Assembly (NCBI GenBank): GCA_030646295.1
Contig: JAUSND010000003.1
Location: 1 to 64,000 of the forward strand
Direction of reading: 5' to 3'
From: Moraxellaceae bacterium
GTDB taxonomy: Bacteria > Pseudomonadota > Gammaproteobacteria > Pseudomonadales > Moraxellaceae
Length of the DNA stretch: 64,000 nt
In this document: positions 9,713 through 18,607 of the stretch, in pieces
How positions within the stretch are numbered: position 1 is the first letter of the stretch
Layout of the letters: each line of letters starts with the position of its first letter
Translations under genes and position numbers: made by a program
Notes under the pieces: model-generated
Database searches by the model: none
Seen by the model: only the letters and a program-made list of their open reading frames with translations
Told to the model about the DNA's origin: nothing

Positions 9713-10062
9713 GCGCTCGTCTTGATGAGACCTCACTCCGCTCTGGCAGTACGGAAAAGCGCCCATCAAGGCAGTGGCAGTGTAATCCACAAGAATGGTG
9801 AATTAAACACCAACGCTCCATGTGGTCAGCGTCATGAGACAGACACTGTTTAAACGAGCTCGAAGCGTCGGTATAGACTCGTTTTTCTCGCATCAAGAAC
9901 TGGACGACATGGCGGGCAGAATGAAGTCATTGCAGAATTGGTCGGGTCACTCACTTTTATGCTCGAGCCGAACTGCCACCATTCCAACGTAGCCCACAAA
10001 GATGACGAACGCCCAAGATGTGATCTGGTTCATTAAATTCAACATACTGATATATAAGCGAA

Positions 10063-10109
10063 TTGCCGAGGCGGGCTATTACTGTATAATCACGCGACTC
10101 TCAAGAGTC
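10063..10109 (+). promoter_or_regulatory. Promoter of the cyclase gene with palindrome at the start site
   Basis: TTGCCG (10063-10068), a 16-bp spacer and a perfect TATAAT (10085-10090). The palindrome GACTCT-CA-AGAGTC (10096-10109) falls on the expected transcription start, a likely repressor site or 5' hairpin. The leader to the ATG is about 100 nt and has no obvious Shine-Dalgarno. Confidence 0.55.
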
Positions 10110-10194
10110 CTCCGGAAAATTATCTTCACCGGAAGTTGACGGGTCAGAGTCCATTCAACATGGATCATCGTTCTGCATGATTATAAAAACATAA

Positions 10195-11577
10195 ATGAAC
10201 TCAGATAAGTATTCGGCCTATTGCAGAGAGCACATCAAAGAGTTCAGGGATGAATTACGGGACGAGGCGTCGCAGGCGCTGACAAGTTGGCCCGGAAAAT
10301 CTGCGGCCATCCTGCTGGCCATCTCCTCTGTCATGACCTACATGACACGTTCCGGCAATAACAGTCCCTTGGCATTTCAGGCACTGTTCGCCTATGCGGT
10401 TCCAATTCTGCTGATCTTTCTGTTTCCGATCGCATCATTGCTGAATTCTCGCATCGAAAAATATTCAAGGGTGGTGCTCGACCTCGCCAGCTTGACGGTC
10501 TTGTTGGGCTTCTGTCTGACTCTGCGCTTTGTATTTGAACCAGGAATGGTGATCGATCAACAATCAGCGATCTTTCTTGCACCGTCCGGTCAGATCAACT
10601 TCACACTGTTGATGACAACGGCGTTCTCCTACCACACGTCATATAGAACGACATTTCTGCGCAATATTTTGTTTACTCTCATCATGGTGATGCTCATCTT
10701 TTTGATCAGCCCGCCATATCTGGCGACCAATGCCGTGCAGGTCATTCAGGGATTTCTGGCCGGCACGATCTTCAGCTGGATGTTTTTCGCACGCGTGCAG
10801 ATTCGCTTCTACTACCGCTCCATTGATGCCGATACGCGACAGCATCTCTACAACCAGCTCTCGAAACTTGTGTATCCGCACCAACTGGAAATGATCAAGG
10901 CTGGCGACGAGCTTGAAGACACCATGCCTGTCGAGAAGGGTCGCGCCATCATCAATGTGTTTGACGTGCAGCGCTCCAGCGAGATCAAGCACGAGCGCAC
11001 CAAGTCATTTTTCCTCGACGTGTTCCGCAATTTTTTTCAGATCTGTATGCTGGGATATCAGCACAACCCGTTGAAGTCGAGGGCCTTCCGACTAAAGGAG
11101 ACCGGCGATGGATTCATCAGCTCCATTGGCTATCCCTTTCTGGCGGAAGACCCCAATCTGTTGGCGGACCACGCGATCGCCACGGCTCTGATGATGTTCA
11201 GAGAGTTCAATGAAGAGGTCCGACGCTTCGGTTATGGCACCCCTATCAAGGGAGCCATGGGGCTGGCATTCAATTCAGTGCAGGGGACGTTCCAGAGTAG
11301 CGGCATCAAGTCTTATGATCTCTTCGGTGAAGCGCTGATTCAGGCCTATCGCTACGAGGAAATCCGCAAACATCCGGTCATCGAAAAACTCATTCATGAC
11401 AAGGCGCTGGAATCGGGGCTGTCGCACTACAACATCCTCATTGTCCAGGAAGTGATCTACAACTCGTTGAAGATCGAGTACAAGGCACTGTTCAACCGCA
11501 TTGATCTGCGCGAGATCGGGTTCCAGATTCGCCAGGACATCAGCGCGCAATACGTCTACTTCCACGTATTGGCTTGA
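10195..11577 (+). CDS. Membrane-bound class III nucleotide cyclase-like protein
   Basis: 460 aa. About six hydrophobic segments (residues 36-205) precede a linker, LSKLVYPHQLEMIKAGDEL, that resembles the helix before class III cyclase domains. The catalytic domain (about 250-440) keeps the first metal Asp in NVFDVQRSS (D257), the adenine-selecting Lys and second metal Asp in LKETGDGFISS (K301, D305), and an Asp and Arg in YDLFGEALIQAYRYEE (D375, R386). The transition-state Asn of the usual VNLAAR motif is Ile here, so activity may be reduced. Adenylate rather than guanylate specificity is inferred from the Lys. The architecture recalls Pseudomonas CyaB, but I cannot confirm a MASE2 domain. 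Confidence 0.72.
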   Translation: MNSDKYSAYCREHIKEFRDELRDEASQALTSWPGKSAAILLAISSVMTYMTRSGNNSPLAFQALFAYAVPILLIFLFPIASLLNSRIEKYSRVVLDLASLTVLLGFCLTLRFVFEPGMVIDQQSAIFLAPSGQINFTLLMTTAFSYHTSYRTTFLRNILFTLIMVMLIFLISPPYLATNAVQVIQGFLAGTIFSWMFFARVQIRFYYRSIDADTRQHLYNQLSKLVYPHQLEMIKAGDELEDTMPVEKGRAIINVFDVQRSSEIKHERTKSFFLDVFRNFFQICMLGYQHNPLKSRAFRLKETGDGFISSIGYPFLAEDPNLLADHAIATALMMFREFNEEVRRFGYGTPIKGAMGLAFNSVQGTFQSSGIKSYDLFGEALIQAYRYEEIRKHPVIEKLIHDKALESGLSHYNILIVQEVIYNSLKIEYKALFNRIDLREIGFQIRQDISAQYVYFHVLA

Positions 11578-11586
11578 CCGCGCAAC

Positions 11587-12918
11587 TCAGTCCAGCGGCC
11601 TTCCCGTGGCCTGCAGCCAAGCGACTGCCCCCCGCCCCGCGCGAAGCCCACTGGCGAAGCAGGCGTTCAGCAGATAGCCTCCAGTGGGAGCTTCCCAGTC
11701 GAGCATCTCACCTGCGAAGAATATCCCCGGGTTCACAACACTCATCAATTGGTCATCGAGTGCATTGAGCAATACCCCGCCTGCGGTCGAAATTGCCTCA
11801 TCGATCGGCCTGGCCTGACGCAACGTTTGCGGAAGCTGTTTGAGCAATGCGGCCAGTTGCTCAGCATCACTGCCTGCTTTGCCCGCCAGTTCGTGAAAGA
11901 GGCTCAGCCGCACACCTTCCAGCCCCAGCCGTTTGCGTAACCAATTGCTCAGAGAGTCCTTGCCACGAGGCGTGCGCAGAGCGGCCTGCGCCTGTGCCAG
12001 CGTACGGTCCGGCAGCAAATCCCAGTAGATGCGCGCCGCTCCTTCACGATCAATCAGATCGCGAATGTGACGAGATGCCGCATAAATGAGACTACCCTGA
12101 ATGCCATGCCGACTGACAAGGGCTTCCCCTTTGCGGGAAAAGGCAACCTGACCATGAGCATCCTGAACGGTCAGCCCCACAGGTTTCAGCGGGCTGCCCG
12201 CAAACTGCTCCAGCAGGCGCGCGCTCCAGGCATAATCAAAACCACAATTGGCTGGCTTGAGCGGAGCACAGGCTACGCCTGCGTGCGCAAGCAGAGGTAG
12301 CCAGCGTCCGTCGCTACCAAGACGCGCCCAGCTGCCACCACCTAGGGCGAATATCACCACCTGGGCAGACACTTTTTGTGCGCCCTCGGGAGTCTCGAAG
12401 AGAAGGGTATAAGAAGCTCTGGCTTGCGCTGCGGCGGAGGGCGCATTGGCAAAGCCCAGCCAGCGCCAGCGGGTATGCAGCACACATCCCTGTTCCCGCA
12501 ATCTGTGCAACCAGGCTCTTAGCAGCGGCGCCGCCTTCAGCCCCACGGGAAATACCCGGCCGGAGCTGCCTACAAAAGTCTCGACACCTAGCTGTTGCGC
12601 CCAGTGTCGCAGTGCATCAGCATCGAAGTCATGTAACCAAGACGATACCGTTTCCACTCCCTTTCCGTCTGCGCCATCGAGGTCACTCTGCGTGTGTGAA
12701 TAACGGGAGCGAAAGCTTGCCAATTCCTCTGCATGCGTCAGGTTGAGACCACCGATGCCAGCCCGCAGAAATTTTCTTCCCACGGACGGCATGGCATCAC
12801 ACACATGCACCGCAATACCCGCCTTGGTCAGCTGTTCGGCGGCCATCAATCCGGCCGGACCGGCGCCGACGACCAGTACCGCAGAGCTGCCCGTGGCATT
12901 CAAAAAAGGAAAGCCCAC
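11587..12918 (-). CDS. Flavoprotein of the HI0933/PP_4765 family
   Basis: 443 aa. FAD-binding oxidoreductase. The N-terminal Rossmann motif is VLVVGAGPAGLMAAEQL (about residue 14). The signature GRKFLRAGIGGLNLTHAE identifies the uncharacterised TIGR03862 (PP_4765-like) group of BaiN/HI0933 flavoproteins. C-terminal GGVLLNALDDQ and FFAGEMLDWEAPTGGYLLNA complete the second FAD-binding half. Substrate unknown. It converges with the cyclase gene and lies 12 nt downstream of the GST gene, so the two may share a transcript. Confidence 0.85.
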   Translation of the reverse strand: MGFPFLNATGSSAVLVVGAGPAGLMAAEQLTKAGIAVHVCDAMPSVGRKFLRAGIGGLNLTHAEELASFRSRYSHTQSDLDGADGKGVETVSSWLHDFDADALRHWAQQLGVETFVGSSGRVFPVGLKAAPLLRAWLHRLREQGCVLHTRWRWLGFANAPSAAAQARASYTLLFETPEGAQKVSAQVVIFALGGGSWARLGSDGRWLPLLAHAGVACAPLKPANCGFDYAWSARLLEQFAGSPLKPVGLTVQDAHGQVAFSRKGEALVSRHGIQGSLIYAASRHIRDLIDREGAARIYWDLLPDRTLAQAQAALRTPRGKDSLSNWLRKRLGLEGVRLSLFHELAGKAGSDAEQLAALLKQLPQTLRQARPIDEAISTAGGVLLNALDDQLMSVVNPGIFFAGEMLDWEAPTGGYLLNACFASGLRAGRGAVAWLQATGRPLD

Positions 12919-12930
12919 GATGCCACCTTC

Positions 12931-13554
12931 TCAGTGCGGCATGCGCGCCAGAGTTCTCTGGAATGCCGGCCGCGATTTCATCTCCTCATACCAACGCTGA
13001 ATGGATGGATATGCATCAAGGCTCAAAGAGGTGACTTCCTGAGCGTGGAAGTAGGGCAGCGCAATCGTGTCAGCCAGCGTGATCTGATCGCCACACAAAA
13101 ATTCGGCCGAACTCAGTAGCTTGTCGATGTAGGGCAGCACCTGATCCAGAAACCCTTTGGCCTCCGTCAGCGCCTTGTCATCCGGCTGCTTGTTGTAATA
13201 CTTCTTGAGCACGACCTCTTGATAGAAGTAGACACCGAACCAGCGACCGACGTGATGGCAGATCATGTCCACCATTTGATCGATCTCCGCCGCCCGCAGA
13301 GGATCCGCTGAATACAGTCGCTTGTCGCTGATATTGGCAAGGTAGCGACAGAGCGAGGCACTCTCGAAAAGGAAATGTCCGTTATGTTCAATTGCTGGCA
13401 CCTTGCCCAGAGGATGACGTGCCAGATGTTCCGGGCTCTTGTGCTCGCCCTTCACAAAATTCAGATGCACATATTCGCAGGGAACCTCCAGCTCTTCGGC
13501 GGTAAACAACACTTTCGTGGCGTTGTAGGTGCTGCCTCCATAGATCTTGAGCAT
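12931..13554 (-). CDS. Glutathione S-transferase family protein
   Basis: 207 aa. The N-terminal thioredoxin-like domain (MLKIYGGSTYNATKVLFTAE) has the conserved GKVPAIEHNG cis-Pro loop and the FESASLCRYLA segment that binds the gamma-glutamyl group. The C-terminal helical domain includes LCGDQITLADTIALPYF, the N-capping box motif of GSTs. ATG 13554 is chosen because GGAG sits about 8 nt upstream and the fold starts there. Substrate unknown. Confidence 0.88.
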   Translation of the reverse strand: MLKIYGGSTYNATKVLFTAEELEVPCEYVHLNFVKGEHKSPEHLARHPLGKVPAIEHNGHFLFESASLCRYLANISDKRLYSADPLRAAEIDQMVDMICHHVGRWFGVYFYQEVVLKKYYNKQPDDKALTEAKGFLDQVLPYIDKLLSSAEFLCGDQITLADTIALPYFHAQEVTSLSLDAYPSIQRWYEEMKSRPAFQRTLARMPH

Positions 13555-13701
13555 AGTGTTTTCTCCAGTTTTGTCAGGGTATAGTGCTGATAACAAGCCG
13601 ATGTCCAAGCGCTTGACATGCGCGTCGCCACGGCAATGTACAGAAGGCATTTTTCTTATGCAAGCAATGGGGACAAGCACAAATTCCGAGGAATCACTGA
13701 C

Positions 13702-14874
13702 ATGCCAATGAATATTGCGGAAATCAGACAACACACACCGGCGTGCAGCGAATTGATACATTTCAACAACGCCGGTGCGTCACTTTCACCTCAGCCCGTT
13801 CATCAGCGTCTGTTGCAACACCTGACGCTGGAACAACGCATTGGTGGTTATGAGGCGGCCCAGCAGGAAGCGGCAGCAGTCGAAAATTTTTACAGCGCCT
13901 TTGCGCATCTGTTGCATTGCCAGCCCGATGAGATCGCCTACGCAGAGAGCGCTACTCATGCCTGGAACGCCGTGTTTCATGCCATTGCGCTGCAGCCTGG
14001 CCAGCGCATTTTGACCGGGCAATCCGAATACGCGAGCAACTATCTGGCGTTCCTGCAGATGGCTCGCTTGAAGGGTCTGCACGTCGACGTGATTCCGAAT
14101 GACGAGCACGGCCGCATCTGCCTGGATCGCCTTGCAGAAGCGATCAGCGACGATGTCGGGCTGATCGCGCTGACCCATGTCCCCAGCCAGAGCGGAGTCA
14201 TCCATCCGGCCGCCGAAGTGGGACGACTCGCCAAGGCGCACGACATTCTCTATCTGCTGGATGCGTGTCAGTCTGCAGGACAAATCGATCTGGATGTCGC
14301 TGCACTCGGCTGCGACATGCTGACCGGCACCGGGCGCAAGTACCTGCGTGGTCCACGTGGCACCGGCTTCCTCTATGTCCGTCGCGAAGCGCTGGCGAGA
14401 CTGCAACCAGACCGGATCGATTTCCACTCCGCACGCTGGACGGCCGAGAATCAATATGAATTTCGTGACGATGCTCGACGCTTTGAGAGCTGGGAATGCA
14501 GTGTGGCAGGCAAGATTGCCTTGGGGGCTGCTGCAAATTATGCGACAGCGCTCGGCATGCATAACATCGAACAAAGGGTGAGCGAACTGGCGGCCACATT
14601 TCGCAACCAGCTGCGCGGACTGCCAGACATTCAAGTACACGAATCAGGCTCTTCACTGAGCGGCATCGTGACCTTCAGCAAGAGCGGCGAGAATGCGGAG
14701 TCTTTACAGCAACGCCTGCGTGAGAGCGGCATCAACACCTCTGTCACTCGGCTGAGTGGCAACCTGTTGGATCTGCCACGCAGAGGGCTGGGGGATATCA
14801 ACCGAGCCTCTGTGCACTACTTCAACACAGAGGAAGAAATTGAGCGCTTCTGTCAGGTCTTGCTGAACGCCTGA
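13702..14874 (+). CDS. Class V aminotransferase-fold PLP enzyme
   Basis: 390 aa. HFNNAGASLSPQPV near the N-terminus and the PLP lysine in LTGTGRKYLRGPRGTGFLYV place it in the cysteine desulfurase / isopenicillin N epimerase-like branch. The Asp that binds the pyridine nitrogen is in YLLDACQSAGQ. No catalytic desulfurase cysteine loop is evident, so I do not call it an IscS-type enzyme. ATG 13702 is preferred because GAGGA lies 9 nt upstream; an earlier in-frame ATG at 13618 lacks a ribosome binding site. It is divergent from the GST gene. Confidence 0.82.
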   Translation: MPMNIAEIRQHTPACSELIHFNNAGASLSPQPVHQRLLQHLTLEQRIGGYEAAQQEAAAVENFYSAFAHLLHCQPDEIAYAESATHAWNAVFHAIALQPGQRILTGQSEYASNYLAFLQMARLKGLHVDVIPNDEHGRICLDRLAEAISDDVGLIALTHVPSQSGVIHPAAEVGRLAKAHDILYLLDACQSAGQIDLDVAALGCDMLTGTGRKYLRGPRGTGFLYVRREALARLQPDRIDFHSARWTAENQYEFRDDARRFESWECSVAGKIALGAAANYATALGMHNIEQRVSELAATFRNQLRGLPDIQVHESGSSLSGIVTFSKSGENAESLQQRLRESGINTSVTRLSGNLLDLPRRGLGDINRASVHYFNTEEEIERFCQVLLNA

Positions 14875-14905
14875 CAGCGGCTCCAACACAATCGCCGCGC
14901 AGCTT

Positions 14906-15880
14906 TTACTGTTCGAACGATTCCAGGGTGAATTCCCAGGTTTGCGCGTTGCTCAACCCGAACACTACATTCTTGTAAACGGAGACATTGCCGTTGTTGT
15001 TCACTTCCAGCGACGATATGCGCAACTTGTTGTCTGCGGCAGTAAACGTCGCCGCCCCCACTGGCTTGATTGCCAACGTGATCATGGTGTCAGGATTCAG
15101 ACGTAGAACCACGCCGGGACGATCCGTGAGCAATGACATATGAACACTGTAGACACCGAGTGTCTCCCCGCCATCGATCGTCAGCATCAACTTGCCTGAC
15201 TGCGATTCAAACACCGCCAGCGCCTCACTATAACGCTGTACCACCTGGGTCGTCATGGTGATGAAGTTCGCCGCTTTGACCACTGTAAACGCTTCGTAAT
15301 TGGCCAGAGGAAGCTGTGTGTGTGTCTGCCCAAGGCTGTAGACGCCGACCTGGGTATTGATGCTATCGAGCACATTCATGCCATTGCCCAGCACGCGACC
15401 AAAGGCGGTGAAGCCTCCGTTCTGAGTATCGAGGTTGGCGCTGTTGTCCGCCAGGTTCACGAACCACTGGTTGGTCGCGCTGTTCGGATCATCGCCCAGC
15501 TTGGCCATGGCGACTGTGCCTCGGGTATTGGACACACTGTACTCGTTGACGATGGGCGGATCGACAGGCAATGCGATCGGCCCGACGAAGGGTTGGAAAC
15601 GGTAGGCGCCCCCCTGCAGCACAAAGCCCTGTTCGAGGCGGTGAAAATAGCTGCCATTGAAGGTGCCGCGATTCACGTAATTCAGAAAATTGCTCACTGT
15701 CACCGGCGTAACGGTATCGAACAGCTCGATCGAAAAATCACCATAAGTGGTACTGACTCGCACAATGGTGTTAGCTTGCGCGGCGGTTCCGACCAGCGCC
15801 AGCATAAGCACCAGCACCTGCCCGATTCTGAACAGCGCCCGACCCGACGCGCGTGAAGACTGCTTCCTGATAACTGCCAT
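14906..15880 (-). CDS. Secreted cyclophilin-type peptidyl-prolyl isomerase
   Basis: 324 aa. A signal peptide (about residues 1-36, ending AAQA) precedes a cyclophilin domain (about 38-200) with FHRLEQGFVLQGGAY and NEYSVSNTRGTVAMAKLGDDPNSATNQWFVN split over the family blocks. A C-terminal extension of about 110 residues is unusual; it looks beta-rich and I do not recognise it. ATG 15880 has AGGAG 5 nt upstream; a GTG two codons earlier is less likely. It converges on the class V aminotransferase gene. Confidence 0.88.
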   Translation of the reverse strand: MAVIRKQSSRASGRALFRIGQVLVLMLALVGTAAQANTIVRVSTTYGDFSIELFDTVTPVTVSNFLNYVNRGTFNGSYFHRLEQGFVLQGGAYRFQPFVGPIALPVDPPIVNEYSVSNTRGTVAMAKLGDDPNSATNQWFVNLADNSANLDTQNGGFTAFGRVLGNGMNVLDSINTQVGVYSLGQTHTQLPLANYEAFTVVKAANFITMTTQVVQRYSEALAVFESQSGKLMLTIDGGETLGVYSVHMSLLTDRPGVVLRLNPDTMITLAIKPVGAATFTAADNKLRISSLEVNNNGNVSVYKNVVFGLSNAQTWEFTLESFEQ

Positions 15881-15968
15881 GACCACTCCTGAAACCTGTT
15901 TTACCCCTGCTGGAGGGGCCTCATTCTAAACTGAAAAACTCTCGACTAAGCCTGCCTCCGAATCGAGA

Positions 15969-16940
15969 TCAGACCGCCTCACCGCGAGCCTGTTTATCGG
16001 CGTGGTAGGACGAGCGCACCAGCGGCCCACTGGCCACATGTGCGAATCCCAACGCCTCTCCGAAGACTCGCAATTCCTCGAACTCATCCGGATGCACAAA
16101 ACGGCTGACCGCCAGATGGTTGCGGCTGGGCTGCAGATACTGCCCCAGCGTGACCATATCGACGTTGTGCTCTTTCAGATCACGCATGACCTCCATGACC
16201 TCTTCCTTGGTTTCACCCAGCCCCAGCATGAGTCCTGATTTGGTCATGACCGACGGCACTCGCTCCTTGTATCCTTTCAGCAGTGCCAGGGACCACATGT
16301 AATCGGCGCCAGGTCGCGCCTGACGGTAAAGGCGTGGCACTGTCTCCAGATTGTGATTGAACACATGCGGTGGCGTCTTCTCTAGAATATCCAGTGCGAT
16401 CTCCATGCGGCCCCGGAAGTCCGGCACCAGCACCTCTATCTGAATCTCGGGGTTTAATCGGCGCACTTCCGTGATGCAATTGGCGAAGTGCTGGGCACCG
16501 CTGTCCTTGAGATCATCACGGTCTACGGAGGTGACGACGACGTAGCTCAAGCCCATCTCGGCAATCGCTTCGGCGAGTTCCAGAGGCTCATTTTCATAAA
16601 GCGGTTTCGGCTTGCCATGCGCCACATCGCAGAACGGACAGCGACGTGTGCAGATCTCGCCCATGATCATGAAGGTGGCAGTGCCACCGCCAAAGCATTC
16701 CGGCAGGTTGGGGCAGGCGGCCTCTTCACACACCGTGTGCAGTTTCTGCTCACGCAGCACGCTCTTGATGCGCTGGACTTCACCGGGGTTGGAGATGCGG
16801 ACACGAATCCAGTCCGGCTTGCGCGGCAGCTCTGTCGTGGGAATCACCTTCACCGGAATACGGGCTACCTTCTCGGCCCCGCGCAGCTTCACGCCCTGTT
16901 CGACGGGGACGGGACGGGGGGCTTCGGTGGACTGGCTCAT
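15969..16940 (-). CDS. lipA: Lipoyl synthase
   Basis: 323 aa. Inserts two sulfurs into protein-bound octanoyl groups. The auxiliary cluster motif is [12 protein letters not shown] (C71, C76, C82) and the radical SAM motif is CTRRCPFC (C97, C101, C104). The C-terminal RSSYHA serine ligand region is present. In most gammaproteobacteria lipB is adjacent; here lipB is at 56 kb. It is divergent from sthA. Confidence 0.97.
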   Translation of the reverse strand: MSQSTEAPRPVPVEQGVKLRGAEKVARIPVKVIPTTELPRKPDWIRVRISNPGEVQRIKSVLREQKLHTVCEEAACPNLPECFGGGTATFMIMGEICTRRCPFCDVAHGKPKPLYENEPLELAEAIAEMGLSYVVVTSVDRDDLKDSGAQHFANCITEVRRLNPEIQIEVLVPDFRGRMEIALDILEKTPPHVFNHNLETVPRLYRQARPGADYMWSLALLKGYKERVPSVMTKSGLMLGLGETKEEVMEVMRDLKEHNVDMVTLGQYLQPSRNHLAVSRFVHPDEFEELRVFGEALGFAHVASGPLVRSSYHADKQARGEAV

Positions 16941-17048
16941 GACGAACTCCGGCAGGGCATGGCAATCGTTCGAGTATACCTCACCCGATGGGGCTGGCCG
17001 TAGACATCACAGTACCAGTTCGTGTGTCCGGAGCAGGAAATCAGGCAC

Positions 17049-17093
17049 TTAGACTCAGGTCGTACGGACAGACGGTGGCTGGCGATGTACCAT
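17049..17093 (+). promoter_or_regulatory. Candidate CrbR-type site and -10 upstream of sthA
   Basis: TTAGACTCAGGTCGTA at 17049-17064 matches the 16-bp element found at the acs promoter. TACCAT at 17088-17093 starts 31.5 bp from the element centre, the same distance as at the four other copies. The -10 match is weak (TA...T), as expected if an activator is needed. This is the least palindromic copy. Confidence 0.5.
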
Positions 17094-17114
17094 TCACGCC
17101 CAGTGGAGGACGTT

Positions 17115-18500
17115 ATGCAGAACCGTTACGACGTGGTGGTGATCGGCTCCGGTCCCGCCGGAGAAGGAGCGGCCATGAAGGCCGTGAAGGAAGGGCGCCG
17201 GGTTGCCGTGGTGGACAGCCGGCCCCGGGTAGGCGGCAACTGTGTGCATCTGGGGACCATTCCCTCCAAGGCACTGCGCCAGACCGTGTGGAACCTCATG
17301 CGCTTTCAGCGCGACCCCCTGTTTCAGCGGGCCGGCGCGGAGATCCGCAATGTTCCGCTGTCGCAGGTGCTGGCCAGCGCCCATCGCGTGATCGATAGCC
17401 AGGTCAGCGTGCACACCCGCTTTTACGAGCGCAATAACGTGCACCTGTATACCGGCGGTGCGCGCTTCGAGGATGACCATACCCTTTCCGTGATGACGCC
17501 TGATGGCGTGCGCGAGAAGCTGGATTTCGAGCATGTGGTGATTGCCACCGGCTCGCGCCCTTATCAGCCGGCCGATATCAATTTCAAACATCCGCGTGTG
17601 TTTGATTCCGACAAGATCCTGACGCTGGATTACCCGGTACACAAGCTCATCATTTACGGTGCCGGTGTGATCGGGTGCGAATACGCATCGATTTTTGTGG
17701 GCCTGGGTTGCAAGGTTGACCTCATCAATACGCAGAAGCAGTTGCTGTCGTATCTGGATGACGAAATCGCCGACGCGCTGTCGTATTACCTGCGTGAACT
17801 GGGTGTGCTGATCCGGCATCAGGAAGAATACGAGCGCGTGGAAACCTTTGATGACTGCGTGATCCTGCACTTGAAGTCGGGCAAGAAGATCAAGGCCGAT
17901 GCCATTCTCTGGTGCAACGGGCGTACCGGTAATACCGATACGCTGGCGCTGGACAAGATCGGTCTCAAGGCCAACAGCCGTGGCCAGCTGGCGGTGGATG
18001 AGCGTTACTGCACGGCGACACCGCATGTGTTTGCGGTGGGTGACGTGATTGGTCATCCGTCACTGGCATCGGCGGCCTATGATCAGGGCCGCTGTGCAGC
18101 GGCACATATTACCGGCGCGATTGATGTGCCGCGGGTGGCCGAGGTGCCTACTGGCATTTACACCATTCCGGAAATCTCCTCGCTGGGAAAAACGGAAAAG
18201 CAGCTGACCGAGGAAAAGGTACCTTACGAGGTTGGCCAGGCGTTTTTCCGGCATCTGGCGCGTGCGCAGATTTCCGGCGAAACGGTGGGCATGCTAAAAA
18301 TCCTGTTTCACCGTGAAACGCTGGAGATTCTCGGTATTCACTGCTTTGGTGATAACGCCGCCGAGATTGTCCACATTGGTCAGGCGGTGATGCAGGGCAA
18401 GAACACCCTGGATTATTTTGCCAATACCACGTTCAACTACCCGACCATGGCCGAGGCCTATCGTGTGGCGGCACTGAACGGACTGAACCGCCTGTTCTGA
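17115..18500 (+). CDS. sthA: Soluble (Si-specific) NAD(P)+ transhydrogenase
   Basis: 461 aa. Flavoprotein of the disulfide reductase family that moves hydride from NADPH to NAD+. It has the FAD motif [15 protein letters not shown] and the NAD motif [15 protein letters not shown]. The redox-active disulfide is absent: [13 protein letters not shown] has Thr where reductases have the second Cys, which is diagnostic for SthA/UdhA. GGAGG lies 6-10 nt before ATG 17115. Excess NADPH arises during growth on acetate, which fits the acetate-type regulatory site upstream and the acs gene 1.7 kb away. Confidence 0.95.
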   Translation: MQNRYDVVVIGSGPAGEGAAMKAVKEGRRVAVVDSRPRVGGNCVHLGTIPSKALRQTVWNLMRFQRDPLFQRAGAEIRNVPLSQVLASAHRVIDSQVSVHTRFYERNNVHLYTGGARFEDDHTLSVMTPDGVREKLDFEHVVIATGSRPYQPADINFKHPRVFDSDKILTLDYPVHKLIIYGAGVIGCEYASIFVGLGCKVDLINTQKQLLSYLDDEIADALSYYLRELGVLIRHQEEYERVETFDDCVILHLKSGKKIKADAILWCNGRTGNTDTLALDKIGLKANSRGQLAVDERYCTATPHVFAVGDVIGHPSLASAAYDQGRCAAAHITGAIDVPRVAEVPTGIYTIPEISSLGKTEKQLTEEKVPYEVGQAFFRHLARAQISGETVGMLKILFHRETLEILGIHCFGDNAAEIVHIGQAVMQGKNTLDYFANTTFNYPTMAEAYRVAALNGLNRLF

Positions 18501-18557
18501 TCGGGAAACGGCTGTAATAAACGTTCCAGTAAATGTTCTGATAAAAATAAAGGTTCT

Positions 18558-18592
18558 AAAAAAAGGGACGCTGTATTAAGCGTCCCTTTTTG
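18558..18592. terminator. Bidirectional intrinsic terminator
   Basis: AAAGGGACGC (18562-18571), an 8-nt loop, then GCGTCCCTTT followed by T's. A-run and T-run on the two sides serve both sthA (+) and the convergent porin (-). Confidence 0.9.
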
Positions 18593-18607
18593 TTGCGCGT
18601 ACTTTTA

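Noticed and set aside
16941-17114. Possible chimeric join near 17.0 kb, where housekeeping synteny gives way to acetate genes
   Set aside because: No sharp change in composition or codon style that I can see by eye; lipA and sthA are both typical gammaproteobacterial genes.
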